DNA of 64,000 nt, taken from Cribrihabitans_A neustonicus (GTDB lineage: Bacteria; Pseudomonadota; Alphaproteobacteria; Rhodobacterales; Rhodobacteraceae). Position 1 is the stretch's first letter. Each line of letters opens with the position of its first letter. Under the pieces are notes generated by a model that was not told the origin of the DNA, made no database searches, and saw only the letters and a program-made list of their open reading frames with translations. The stretch lies in NCBI RefSeq assembly GCF_048820895.1, contig NZ_JBMERQ010000004.1, forward strand, positions 62,001-126,000. Reading direction: 5' to 3'. The position numbers and the translations under genes are program-made. Positions 42,088 to 49,868 of the stretch are shown in pieces.

Positions 42088-43660
42088 CGCCGCCCTGGCG
42101 GCCGTATTCGCGGCCGCCGCCTGCCCCCCTGCCGCCTCGGAACCCGCCGCCCCCGACGCCGCGACACCCTCCGCGCCCGAGCCCGCTGCCACCGCCGCCG
42201 GCATTCCGGTCTCAGACCCTCACCTCTCCGCGTTGCCCCGCACGACCGCTGAACGCGCCCGCATCCGCGCCGTGACCGCGGCCGCACAGGACTTCACCGC
42301 ACCCGAGCGGTTCGAGACGCTCTCCGCCGGAGCCGCGACCGTGCGCGCCCGCAAGGATACCGAGGCGTTCTCCCTGCCCTCTGCCAACCTCAGCTTCGAG
42401 CAGGAGCTTGCCTTCCACCTTGGCAACGGGCTGTTCAAGAAGGTCTGGGTGTTCTCCCCGGCCTCGACCCTGGCCTCGGACGGGCTCGGCCCGCTTTACA
42501 ATGCGCGTTCCTGCCAGCGCTGCCACCTGAAGGACGGCCGCGGCCACGTGCCGGAGCAGCCCGATTACGCTGCCTCCACGATGTTCCTGCGGGTCTCCGT
42601 CCCCGGCCAGGTACCGGAAGAGCTCAGCGCAATAAAGGACTACATCGGCACCGCGCCGGAGCCGGCCTACGGCGGCCAGATGCAAGATTTCTCCGCCCCC
42701 GGAGTGGCCCCGGAATACCGCCTGCAAGTGACCTATGACGAATTCGAGGTGCCGCTTGCCGGCGGCGAAACCGCCACCCTGCGTCGCCCCACTTATGCCG
42801 CCACGGACCTCGGCTACGGCCCCTTGAACCCGCAGGCGATGCTGTCGCCCAGGATGGCGCCGCCGATGATCGGCCTCGGCCTTCTGGAGGCAATCCCCGC
42901 CGCAGACATCCTAGCCCACGCCGACCCCGAAGATATGGACGGCGACGGCATCTCCGGCCGCGCCAGCCTGGTCTGGTCGCGCGAGTTCGGCCAGATCATG
43001 CTGGGCCGCTTCGGTTACAAGGCAGGGATGCCCACGGTGCACGAGCAATCCGCAGCCGCCTTCTCCGGCGACATCGGCATCTCCACTCCGCTGTTCCCCG
43101 GCCACGCGGGCGGCTGCACCGCCGCCCAGGCCGCCTGCCGGGCCGCAGCGCACGGCGGCGGCGACGCGCGCGGGACCGAGATAGACCAGCCCAACATGGA
43201 TCTCGTCACCTTCTACGCCCGCAACCTCGCGGTGCCCGCACGCCGCGGCGCCGGGGCCAAAGAGGCGCTGCGCGGCAAGCAGGTGTTCTACGCCAGCGGC
43301 TGCGCGTCCTGCCACGTGCCGAAATTCGTGACCCACCGGCTCGCGGACCGGCCCGAGCACTCCTTCCAGCTGATCTGGCCCTACAGCGACATGCTGCTTC
43401 ACGACATGGGCGAAGGGCTCGCCGACGGCCGCCCCGAGGGCCGCGCCACGGGCCGCGAATGGCGCACCGCGCCGCTTTGGGGAATCGGCCTCACACAGCA
43501 GGTCTCGCCCCGCGCCACCTATCTGCACGACGGCCGCGCCCGCAGCCTGCTGGAAGCCATCCTCTGGCACGGCGGCGAGGCGGAGGCGGCAAAGTCCCGC
43601 GTCGTGGGCGCCGCGCCCGAGGACCGCGCCGCGCTGATCGCCTTCCTCGAAAGCCTCTGA
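42044..43660 (+). CDS. Di-haem thiol oxidoreductase / DUF1111 cytochrome c peroxidase-like lipoprotein
   Basis: 538 residues from the ATG at 42044; a GTG at 42032 is the alternative. The N-terminus is a signal with a possible lipobox (residues 10-25: AASAALAAVFAAAAC). Two CxxCH haem sites are visible: 'CQRCH' at about residue 157 and 'CASCH' at about 420. The latter is in a peroxidase-like C-terminal domain. DUF1111 proteins accompany imelysin and appear to oxidise or reduce metal complexes. The start lies 44 bases inside bfr, in another frame, so translation should be coupled. Confidence 0.82.
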   Translation: MPSSTRPRWKRPAASAALAAVFAAAACPPAASEPAAPDAATPSAPEPAATAAGIPVSDPHLSALPRTTAERARIRAVTAAAQDFTAPERFETLSAGAATVRARKDTEAFSLPSANLSFEQELAFHLGNGLFKKVWVFSPASTLASDGLGPLYNARSCQRCHLKDGRGHVPEQPDYAASTMFLRVSVPGQVPEELSAIKDYIGTAPEPAYGGQMQDFSAPGVAPEYRLQVTYDEFEVPLAGGETATLRRPTYAATDLGYGPLNPQAMLSPRMAPPMIGLGLLEAIPAADILAHADPEDMDGDGISGRASLVWSREFGQIMLGRFGYKAGMPTVHEQSAAAFSGDIGISTPLFPGHAGGCTAAQAACRAAAHGGGDARGTEIDQPNMDLVTFYARNLAVPARRGAGAKEALRGKQVFYASGCASCHVPKFVTHRLADRPEHSFQLIWPYSDMLLHDMGEGLADGRPEGRATGREWRTAPLWGIGLTQQVSPRATYLHDGRARSLLEAILWHGGEAEAAKSRVVGAAPEDRAALIAFLESL

Positions 43661-43783
43661 CTAACCACCACTTTTTGCTTTCTGCCCCGCGCCTTCGCCT
43701 TCTGGCCCGATCGACGCGGCAAATCCTCCGCACGCTTGCCGCCGTGATCGACACGGAAAACCCGGGCATCAGAGCCTCCGCAA

Positions 43784-43948
43784 GCCGCGCTTCGCTGGCG
43801 CGCGCGGGGGCGATCCCGACTGGCATGATTGGCAGTTCATGTCCGCAAAGTCCGTAGGCCCCATAAAGGGACCGCCAAGCAGCAGCCAAATCGCCGCCGC
43901 GAGGGGGCGCGCCGGCGATGCGCGGCGGCCTTCGGCCTTGTTCCGCGC
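43784..43948 (-). repeat. Dispersed 143-bp inverted-repeat element, copy B
   Basis: Reverse orientation to copies A and C. TIR ends lie at 43784-43805 and 43907-43926, again exactly 143 bases apart. The 24-base block 43907-43930 is identical (as complement) to that in A and C. It lies between the di-haem oxidoreductase and glpR, within a 380-base gap with no gene. Confidence 0.8.
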
Positions 43949-44040
43949 TGGCGGCAAAAATATGGCCTAGCCGCCAAACGAAAACGCCCCGTGACATATC
44001 GAACGCGATACGCTAGTGATCGGCGGCGAAAGGAAAGTAA

Positions 44041-44856
44041 ATGGACGCCACACGCCGCCAAAACGAAATCGTCTCGCTCCTCGACCGGCACGACCGGGTC
44101 GAGGTGGAGGAGCTCGCCCGCCGCTTCGGCGTCTCGCTCCAGACGGTGCGCGCCGACCTGCGCGACCTGTCCGCCCGCGGCGTGCTTTCCCGCGTGCACG
44201 GCGGCGCCGTGCGGCTCTCCTCCGCCGCAAGCCAGGGCTACGCCGACCGCCGCAAGCTGAACGCCGCAGCGAAACAGGCAATGGCTTTGGCCGCGGCAGA
44301 GCTGATCCCCGACAACTGCTCGCTCACCCTCAACATCGGCACCTCGACCGAGCAGGTCGCCCGCGCGCTTTCGGGCCACCGGGGCCTCACGGTAATCTCC
44401 AACAATATCAACATCATCAACATGATGCTGGGCGGCCAGCCGCAGGAGCTGATTCTCGCAGGCGGCACTGTGCGGCAAAGCGACGGCGCCGTGGTGGGCG
44501 AGGACGCGGTGGAGTTCATCTCCCGCTACAAGGTCGACTTCGCCGTCATCGGTGCCTCTGCCCTGGATGCCGACGGCGCGGTGCTGGACCATGACGCCCG
44601 CGAAGTTTCCGTCGCCCGCGCGATCCTGAAGAACGCGCGGCAGAAAGTGCTGGTCTGCGACGGCAGCAAGTTCACCCGCTCCGCCCCGGTGCGCATCTGC
44701 GACGTCTGCGATCTCGACGTGATGATCACCGACCGCCCGGTGCCGCAGGAGTTTGCCGCCGCGGCGCGCGCCGCAGGCACCCGAATCGTCACCGCTTCGC
44801 CCGAAACCACCGCCCCCGAAACCGCCAGCCAAAACGAAAGCAGCGAAAATGCCTGA
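44041..44856 (+). CDS. glpR: DeoR-family transcriptional regulator, glycerol-3-phosphate regulon repressor
   Basis: 271 residues. A DeoR-type helix-turn-helix ('RQNEIVSLLDRHDRVEVEELARRFGVSLQTVRADLRDLS') covers residues 5-55, followed by 'VHGGAV' and the DeoRC sugar-phosphate-binding domain (residues 75-235, 'NCSLTLNIGTSTEQVARAL', 'LVCDGSKF'). A GGAAAG ribosome site precedes the ATG. The overlap with glpD by eight bases shows it regulates that gene, as GlpR normally does with glycerol-3-phosphate as inducer. The C-terminus is a Pro/Ser/Asn-rich tail. Confidence 0.87.
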   Translation: MDATRRQNEIVSLLDRHDRVEVEELARRFGVSLQTVRADLRDLSARGVLSRVHGGAVRLSSAASQGYADRRKLNAAAKQAMALAAAELIPDNCSLTLNIGTSTEQVARALSGHRGLTVISNNINIINMMLGGQPQELILAGGTVRQSDGAVVGEDAVEFISRYKVDFAVIGASALDADGAVLDHDAREVSVARAILKNARQKVLVCDGSKFTRSAPVRICDVCDLDVMITDRPVPQEFAAAARAAGTRIVTASPETTAPETASQNESSENA

Positions 44857-46429
44857 CGACACCCAGCTCACGGATCTCTTCATTATCGGCGGCGGCATCA
44901 ACGGCTGCGGCATCGCCCGCGACGCCGCCGGCCGCGGTCTGTCGGTGAGCCTCGCGGAAATGAACGATCTCGCCTCTGCCACATCCTCGGCCTCCACCAA
45001 GCTGTTCCACGGCGGGTTGCGCTACCTGGAATATTTCGAGTTCCGCCTGGTCCGCGAGGCCCTGATCGAGCGCGAGGTCCTCCTCAAGGCGATGCCCCAC
45101 ATTTCCTGGCCGATGCGCTTCGTTCTGCCCTTCCACAAGGACATGCGCTTTGATAGCGATACGCCGACGTCTAAGCTGCTCACCACCTTCATGCCTTGGA
45201 TGAAGGGGCGCCGCCCGTCCTGGCTGATCCGCGTCGGCCTGTTTCTCTACGACAGTCTCGGCAAGCGCGGCATCCTGCCCGGCACCGCCAAGCTGGATCT
45301 GCGCACCGACCCCGCGGGTGCGCCCTTGCAGGACAAGTTCCAGACCGCGTTCGAATACTCCGACTGCTGGATCGAGGATGCCCGCCTCGTAGTGCTGAAC
45401 GCCCGCGACGCCGAAGCCCGCGGCGCCGAGATCCTGACCCGCACCGAAGTTACAAGCGCCGAGCGCAAATCCGATCACTGGGTGATCCATCTGAAGAACC
45501 GCGCCACCGGCGAGACCTTCGAGCGCCGCGCCAGGATGCTGGTCAACGCAGGCGGCCCCTGGGTGGCCGATGTCTTGCGCCAGAAGCTCGGCCAGAACAG
45601 CCGCGAGAACGTCCGCCTGGTGCGCGGCAGCCATATCGTGGTGCCCAAGCTCTTCGACCACGGCCGCTGCTATTTCTTCCAGGGAACGGACGGGCGGATC
45701 ATCTTTGCGATTCCCTACGAGACCGATTTCACCCTGATCGGCACCACCGACGCCGACCACCCGGACCCGGACACGGCCCCGGAATGCACGCCCGAGGAGC
45801 AGCAGTACCTGGCTGACTTCGCGTCCGGCTACTTCAAGCAGCCGGTCCGGCGCGAAGATATCGTCTGGACTTACTCCGGCGTCCGCCCGCTCTATGACGA
45901 CGGCGCCAGCTCCGCCACTGCGGCGACGCGCGAATACGTGCTGACGCTGGACAAGGCGCAAGCACCGCTGCTGAACGTCTTCGGCGGCAAGATCACCACC
46001 TACCGCAAACTGGCCGAGGCCGCGCTTGCCAAGATCGGCGAGGTCTTCCCGCAGATCCCGGGCAATTGGACCACGGGCGTGGCCTTGCCGGGCGGCGATT
46101 TCGCGGTGACGGAGGTCGAGACGCTGACGCAGAAGCTCGCGGCCGACTACCCCTTCCTCACCCCCTACTGGGCCGGCCGGATGATCCGCGCCTACGGCAC
46201 CGAGGCCTGGCAGGTGCTGGGCGACGCCAGGGAGGCCGCGGACCTGGGCCAGGACTTCGGCGCCACCATCACCGCGCGCGAGCTGGACTGGGCGGTGCAG
46301 AGGGAATGGGTGCGGAGCGGCGACGACTACCTGTGGCGCCGCACCAAGCTCGGCCTGCGCCTGGACGAGACCCAGCGCTCGGCGGTGGATGCCTATGTCG
46401 AGGGCAAGGCCGCGCAGCTGGCGGCTTGA
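44849..46429 (+). CDS. glpD: Aerobic glycerol-3-phosphate dehydrogenase (FAD)
   Basis: 526 residues from the ATG at 44849, eight bases inside glpR. It has the FAD dinucleotide motif 'DLFIIGGGINGCGIARDAAGRGL' at residues 8-30, 'ATSSASTKLFHGGLRYLE', 'VNAGGPWVADVL', 'VRGSHIVVPKLF' and the C-terminal helical domain. It oxidises glycerol-3-phosphate to DHAP at the membrane and passes electrons to ubiquinone. The glp transport genes that often follow in related bacteria are not present; a repeat element (copy C) lies downstream. Confidence 0.93.
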   Translation: MPDDTQLTDLFIIGGGINGCGIARDAAGRGLSVSLAEMNDLASATSSASTKLFHGGLRYLEYFEFRLVREALIEREVLLKAMPHISWPMRFVLPFHKDMRFDSDTPTSKLLTTFMPWMKGRRPSWLIRVGLFLYDSLGKRGILPGTAKLDLRTDPAGAPLQDKFQTAFEYSDCWIEDARLVVLNARDAEARGAEILTRTEVTSAERKSDHWVIHLKNRATGETFERRARMLVNAGGPWVADVLRQKLGQNSRENVRLVRGSHIVVPKLFDHGRCYFFQGTDGRIIFAIPYETDFTLIGTTDADHPDPDTAPECTPEEQQYLADFASGYFKQPVRREDIVWTYSGVRPLYDDGASSATAATREYVLTLDKAQAPLLNVFGGKITTYRKLAEAALAKIGEVFPQIPGNWTTGVALPGGDFAVTEVETLTQKLAADYPFLTPYWAGRMIRAYGTEAWQVLGDAREAADLGQDFGATITARELDWAVQREWVRSGDDYLWRRTKLGLRLDETQRSAVDAYVEGKAAQLAA

Positions 46430-46574
46430 GGCGCAGGGTGCGCGCGGCTTCGGTCCGGTGCGAAACACCGGCTGCGTATCACGGACGCACGCTCCCCGGC
46501 CTTCAGCCGGGCGCGCGGTTTCTCCCCGCCCAGTTGCCCCCATCAAGGGCAGGCCAGGCATTGAGCACCGGTAC

Positions 46575-46739
46575 GCGCGGAACAAGGCCGGAGGCCGCCG
46601 CGCATCGCCGGCGCGCTCGCACGCGGCGGCGGTTTGGCTGCGGCAAAGCGGTTCCTCGAAAGGGCGTGCGGATTTGGCTGGGATAAACTGGCAGCCAGAA
46701 CCCGATGGACCGCCCCCGCGCGCGCCTGCGATGCGCGGC
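46575..46739 (+). repeat. Dispersed 143-bp inverted-repeat element, copy C
   Basis: Left TIR at 46597-46616, right TIR at 46718-46739; the bounded length is 143 bases as in A and B. The left-hand 22 bases (from 46575) also match. Together with copy B it brackets glpR-glpD in inverted orientation. Confidence 0.8.
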
Positions 46740-47040
46740 TTCTATTCCTCTTCCACCCTTTTATTCCTCTTCCACCGTTTCGGCAAAGCCGGGTCCGTGC
46801 CGGACCGCCTGCCGCCCGCTGGCGCCCGGCAGACCGGTATATCACCTGCCCGCGTTGCCCCGCCCCAGATATCCGCGCCCGCAGGCACTGCAGCGCCTAC
46901 AAAAAGTATCAGCCCGCCTGCCCCGATGTTTCGCACGCGAAACAACGGGGCAGCATTTCTGACCTTAGGTGCCGAACGAACCGGAAGCACTCCCGCCCCT
47001 TCCGCGATGCGCCTCGCGGCGCCCCGGAAAGCGTTGGGCC

Positions 47041-47075
47041 GGGCGGGGGCGGCGCCGCAGGCGCCGCCCCCGCCC
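47041..47075. terminator. Large GC hairpin downstream of cobO
   Basis: A 16-bp perfect stem (47041-47056 with 47060-47075) with a three-base GCA loop. It lies 150 bases after the cobO stop on the minus strand. No T-tract follows. It may terminate cobO or glpD transcripts. Confidence 0.5.
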
Positions 47076-47224
47076 CCCGCGATTTGCGAAGCAAAGCGCA
47101 AAACCTCAAGCCGGTGATTTCAACGCAAGCCGAGATACCCCAAGCCGGAACGTTTCAAGGCCTGGCGCCGCGTCCGAGCTTATGCCGCCTGCCGGAGCCT
47201 CCGGAGAAAACGGCCGCGAAATCC

Positions 47225-47860
47225 TCAGAACTCGACGCCCTTCTGCGCTTTGATGCCTGCGCGGAACGGGTGCTTCACCTGGCCCATCTCGGTCACCAGG
47301 TCGGCGACCTCAATCAGCTCCTCTTTGGCGTTGCGGCCCGTCAGCACCACATGGGTCATCGGCGGCTTGTGCTCCACCAGGAACTCCAGCACCTCCTGCA
47401 AATCGAGGTATTCATAGCGCAGCGCGATGTTGATTTCATCCAAGAGCACCATTGCGTTGCGCTCATCCAGAATCATCTCCTTGGCCTTCTCCCATCCCTT
47501 CTGCGCGGCAGCGATGTCGCGGGCCTTGTCCTGGGTCTCCCAGGTAAAGCCCTCGCCCATCGCGTAGAACTGGCAGAGATCGCCGAAGTTCTCCTCGATC
47601 AGCGTCCGCTCCCCGGTGGCCCAGGCGCCCTTGATGAACTGCACCACGGCACAAGGCATCTTGTGGGCGATACAGCGCATGATCATGCCGAAACCGGAGG
47701 ACGATTTGCCCTTGCCCGGGCCGGTGTTGACGATGATCAGCCCCTTCTCGCCCTCCTTTGTTTTCATCATCCGGTCGCGCGCAGCCTTCTTCTTCGCCAT
47801 CTTCGACGCGTGGCGGGCGGCTTCTTGCTCCGAAATGCCGGTTTCAGACTTTTCACTCAC
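47225..47860 (-). CDS. cobO: Cob(I)yrinic acid a,c-diamide adenosyltransferase
   Basis: 211 residues. The CobO/CobA-type ATP:corrinoid adenosyltransferase motifs are present: the P-loop 'VNTGPGKGKSSSGFG' at about residues 44-58, 'VVQFIKGAWATGERTL', 'VLLDEINIALRYEYL' and 'HVVLTGRNAKEELIEVADLVTEM'. It transfers adenosyl from ATP to the Co(I) corrinoid. It runs opposite to the rest of the cob block and starts about 70 bases before the B12 riboswitch, which points the other way. Its own control is therefore not obviously by that riboswitch. Confidence 0.93.
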   Translation of the reverse strand: MSEKSETGISEQEAARHASKMAKKKAARDRMMKTKEGEKGLIIVNTGPGKGKSSSGFGMIMRCIAHKMPCAVVQFIKGAWATGERTLIEENFGDLCQFYAMGEGFTWETQDKARDIAAAQKGWEKAKEMILDERNAMVLLDEINIALRYEYLDLQEVLEFLVEHKPPMTHVVLTGRNAKEELIEVADLVTEMGQVKHPFRAGIKAQKGVEF

Positions 47861-47925
47861 GGGGGGCCTCCTGCTGGTTTACCCATGTCTTGACAAAGAA
47901 GCCCGCGATAGCGCAAGGGGGTTTT

Positions 47926-48132
47926 GCTGGTTCCTGCAACCGCAGGCGAAGAGGGAATGTGAAGGCCCGGCCCCCATGAATTTGGGGGAGGGCTCAAGAA
48001 CAGCCGCCCCCGCGACCGTGACCGGAGAGGTTGCCATGCCACTGGCCGCGCATCTGCGCGCCGGGAAGGCAGGATGACCGTCAGGGCCAACCGGCTCTGG
48101 GATCCGTAAGCCGGGAGACCTGCCAGCGACGT
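47926..48132 (+). promoter_or_regulatory. Cobalamin riboswitch 1 (upstream of DUF1636-cobW)
   Basis: The elements appear in the usual order: the 'GGGAAT' region at about 47950, the 'GCCCCCGCGACCGTGA' segment near 48004-48020, the ATGCCACTGG stem region near 48035-48050 and the B12 box AAGCCGGGAGACCTGCC (48108-48124). It should repress translation or transcription of the downstream genes when adenosylcobalamin binds. About 105 bases separate its end from the DUF1636 start. Boundaries are approximate. Confidence 0.88.
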
Positions 48133-48238
48133 GAATTCAACGGGCGGACGGGGTGTGCCGCGACCGGTTGAGGGGCCTGCACCCGTGCGCCCCTTTCTGG
48201 CCGTCCCCGCCTGCCTGCCGCGACAGGAGACGCACGAG

Positions 48239-48649
48239 ATGGCTGATGATCAGGCGGCAGACCCCGCCAGCCCGCAAGACCCGGTGACCCTGACCGTTTG
48301 CCTGACCTGCCGCCGCGAGGGCACAGATCCCGAGGCGCCGCGCCCCGGCAGCATCCTGCTTGCAGCCCTCAAGGAAGCAGGCATCCCCGAGGGCGTGACC
48401 GTGCGCGGCGTGAAGTGCCTGTCGGCCTGTTCGCGCGGCTGCTCGGTGGCGCTCACCGGCGGCGAGGAACGCTGGAGCTACATCTACGGCGACATGGACC
48501 CGGACCAGCACGTGGGCGAGATCCTCGAAGGTGCCGCCGCCTATGCCGCTACTGCTGACGGTCTCGTGCCCTGGCGCGAGCGCCCCGCCGCTTTCCGCAA
48601 ACAATCTGTCGCCCGCATCCCGCCGGCCGGCTTCCCTTCCGAGGAGTAA
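48239..48649 (+). CDS. DUF1636 family cysteine-rich protein, copy 1
   Basis: 136 residues from the ATG at 48239 with GACAGGAGA upstream. Cysteines are at C21-x2-C24, C60-x3-C64 and C68, and the spacing recalls thioredoxin-like [2Fe-2S] ferredoxins. The family is of unknown function and typical of cobalamin loci. It is the first gene behind the B12 riboswitch, and cobW starts two bases after its stop. A role in cobalt or electron delivery for corrin synthesis is an inference. A shorter paralogue closes the operon at 61696. Confidence 0.8.
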   Translation: MADDQAADPASPQDPVTLTVCLTCRREGTDPEAPRPGSILLAALKEAGIPEGVTVRGVKCLSACSRGCSVALTGGEERWSYIYGDMDPDQHVGEILEGAAAYAATADGLVPWRERPAAFRKQSVARIPPAGFPSEE

Positions 48650-48651
48650 TC

Positions 48652-49686
48652 ATGAGCGATCTCAACAAGATCCCTGTCACCATCATCACCGGCTTCCTTG
48701 GCGCGGGCAAAACCACGCTGATCCGCCACCTGATGCAGAACCCGCAGGGCAAGCGCCTGGCCGTGGTGGTGAACGAGTTCGGCACCGCCGGAGTGGACGG
48801 CGACATCCTGAAGTCCTGCGCCGATGAAAACTGCCCGGCGGAGAACATCATGGAGCTCGCCAACGGCTGCATCTGCTGCACCGTGGCGGATGATTTCATC
48901 CCTACCATCGAGCAGCTGATGGCCCTGCCCGAGCAGCCCGACCACATCGTGATCGAGACCTCGGGCCTGGCGCTGCCGAAGCCGCTGCTGAAGGCCTTCG
49001 ACTGGCCCGCGATCCGCTCGCGCATCACCGTCGACGGGGTGATTGCGCTCGCCGATGCCGAGGCCGTCGCCAAGGGCCAGTTCGCCCCTGATCTCGACGC
49101 CGTGCAGGCCCAGCGCGAGGCCGATGACAGCATCGACCACGAAACCCCGCTGTCCGAGGTGTTCGAAGACCAGATCTCCTGTGCCGACATCGTGCTTCTG
49201 TCCAAAGCCGACCTGGCCGGCGATGAGGGGGTGGAGAAAGCCCGCGCCGTGATCGAGGCCGAGGCGCCGCGCAAGCTGCCGATCCTGCCGATGAGCGAAG
49301 GCGTCATCGACCCGCGCATCATCCTGGGCCTGGGCGCCGCCGCCGAAGACGATCTGGAGGCCCGCCCCAGCCACCACGACGGCCACCACGACCACGAGCA
49401 TGACGATTTCGAGAGCATCGTGGTCGAAATGGGCGAAGTCTCCGACCCGCAGGCGCTGCAGGATGCCATCGTGAAGCTGGCCCGCGAACGTAACATCCTG
49501 CGCGTCAAAGGCTATGTCGCGGTGGAGGGGAAGCCGATGCGGATGCTGGTTCAGGCTGTGGGCGAACGCCTGCGCGCGCAGTACGACCAGCCATGGGGGG
49601 CGCAGCCGCGCAAGACCCAGCTGGTGGTGATCGCCGAGCATCACGACATCGACGAGCAGGCGATCCGCGCCGAACTGGGGGCGTAA
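48652..49686 (+). CDS. cobW: CobW GTPase, cobalt handling for cobalamin synthesis
   Basis: 344 residues. It has the P-loop 'GFLGAGKTTLIRHLM' (residues 13-27), the metal-binding CxCC motif in 'ANGCICCTVADDF' near residue 77, 'ETSGLALPKPL' and a His/Asp-rich loop 'SHHDGHHDHEHDD' near residue 240. CobW is a COG0523 GTPase thought to deliver Co2+ to CobNST. It follows DUF1636 directly and precedes cobN. A 9-bp hairpin (49721-49742) lies between it and cobN. Confidence 0.93.
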   Translation: MSDLNKIPVTIITGFLGAGKTTLIRHLMQNPQGKRLAVVVNEFGTAGVDGDILKSCADENCPAENIMELANGCICCTVADDFIPTIEQLMALPEQPDHIVIETSGLALPKPLLKAFDWPAIRSRITVDGVIALADAEAVAKGQFAPDLDAVQAQREADDSIDHETPLSEVFEDQISCADIVLLSKADLAGDEGVEKARAVIEAEAPRKLPILPMSEGVIDPRIILGLGAAAEDDLEARPSHHDGHHDHEHDDFESIVVEMGEVSDPQALQDAIVKLARERNILRVKGYVAVEGKPMRMLVQAVGERLRAQYDQPWGAQPRKTQLVVIAEHHDIDEQAIRAELGA

Positions 49687-49720
49687 ACCTGATGCGGGCG
49701 CAGCGCATACTGACATGCCT

Positions 49721-49742
49721 GGCCCGGCCGATAGGCCGGGCC
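49721..49742 (+). terminator. Hairpin between cobW and cobN
   Basis: GGCCCGGCC (49721-49729) pairs perfectly with 49734-49742 around a GATA loop, without a T-tract. It may cause partial termination in the 180-base gap. Confidence 0.45.
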
Positions 49743-49868
49743 GCGCCCGGCCTCCCCGTCAAACCGGAGGTTTGCCTCCGGCAAAACGGGAGGGCGCTTC
49801 GCACCCACCCGAGGCCGGGCGCAGCCCTCCCGGCTTCCAAACGACCCTCAAGGCAGTGGAACTGACCC

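Larger units (their letters stand above)
46430..47224. other. 795-base gene-poor gap between glpD and cobO
   Basis: It contains repeat element copy C (46575-46739), a short tandem repeat of a TATTCCTCTTCCACC unit near 46742-46777 and a 16-bp perfect hairpin (47041-47075). Open frames are present in several phases but give Pro/Arg/Ala-rich noise without ribosome sites. No gene is supported. Confidence 0.55.

Noticed and set aside
44789..46585. A 598-codon minus-strand open frame across glpD
   Set aside because: Antisense shadow of glpD with no recognisable domain.
46389..47117. Open frames spanning repeat copy C, with a similar translation in copies A and B
   Set aside because: The shared peptide-like stretches come from the repeat DNA itself, appear in both orientations relative to genes and have no ribosome site; treated as non-coding repeat.
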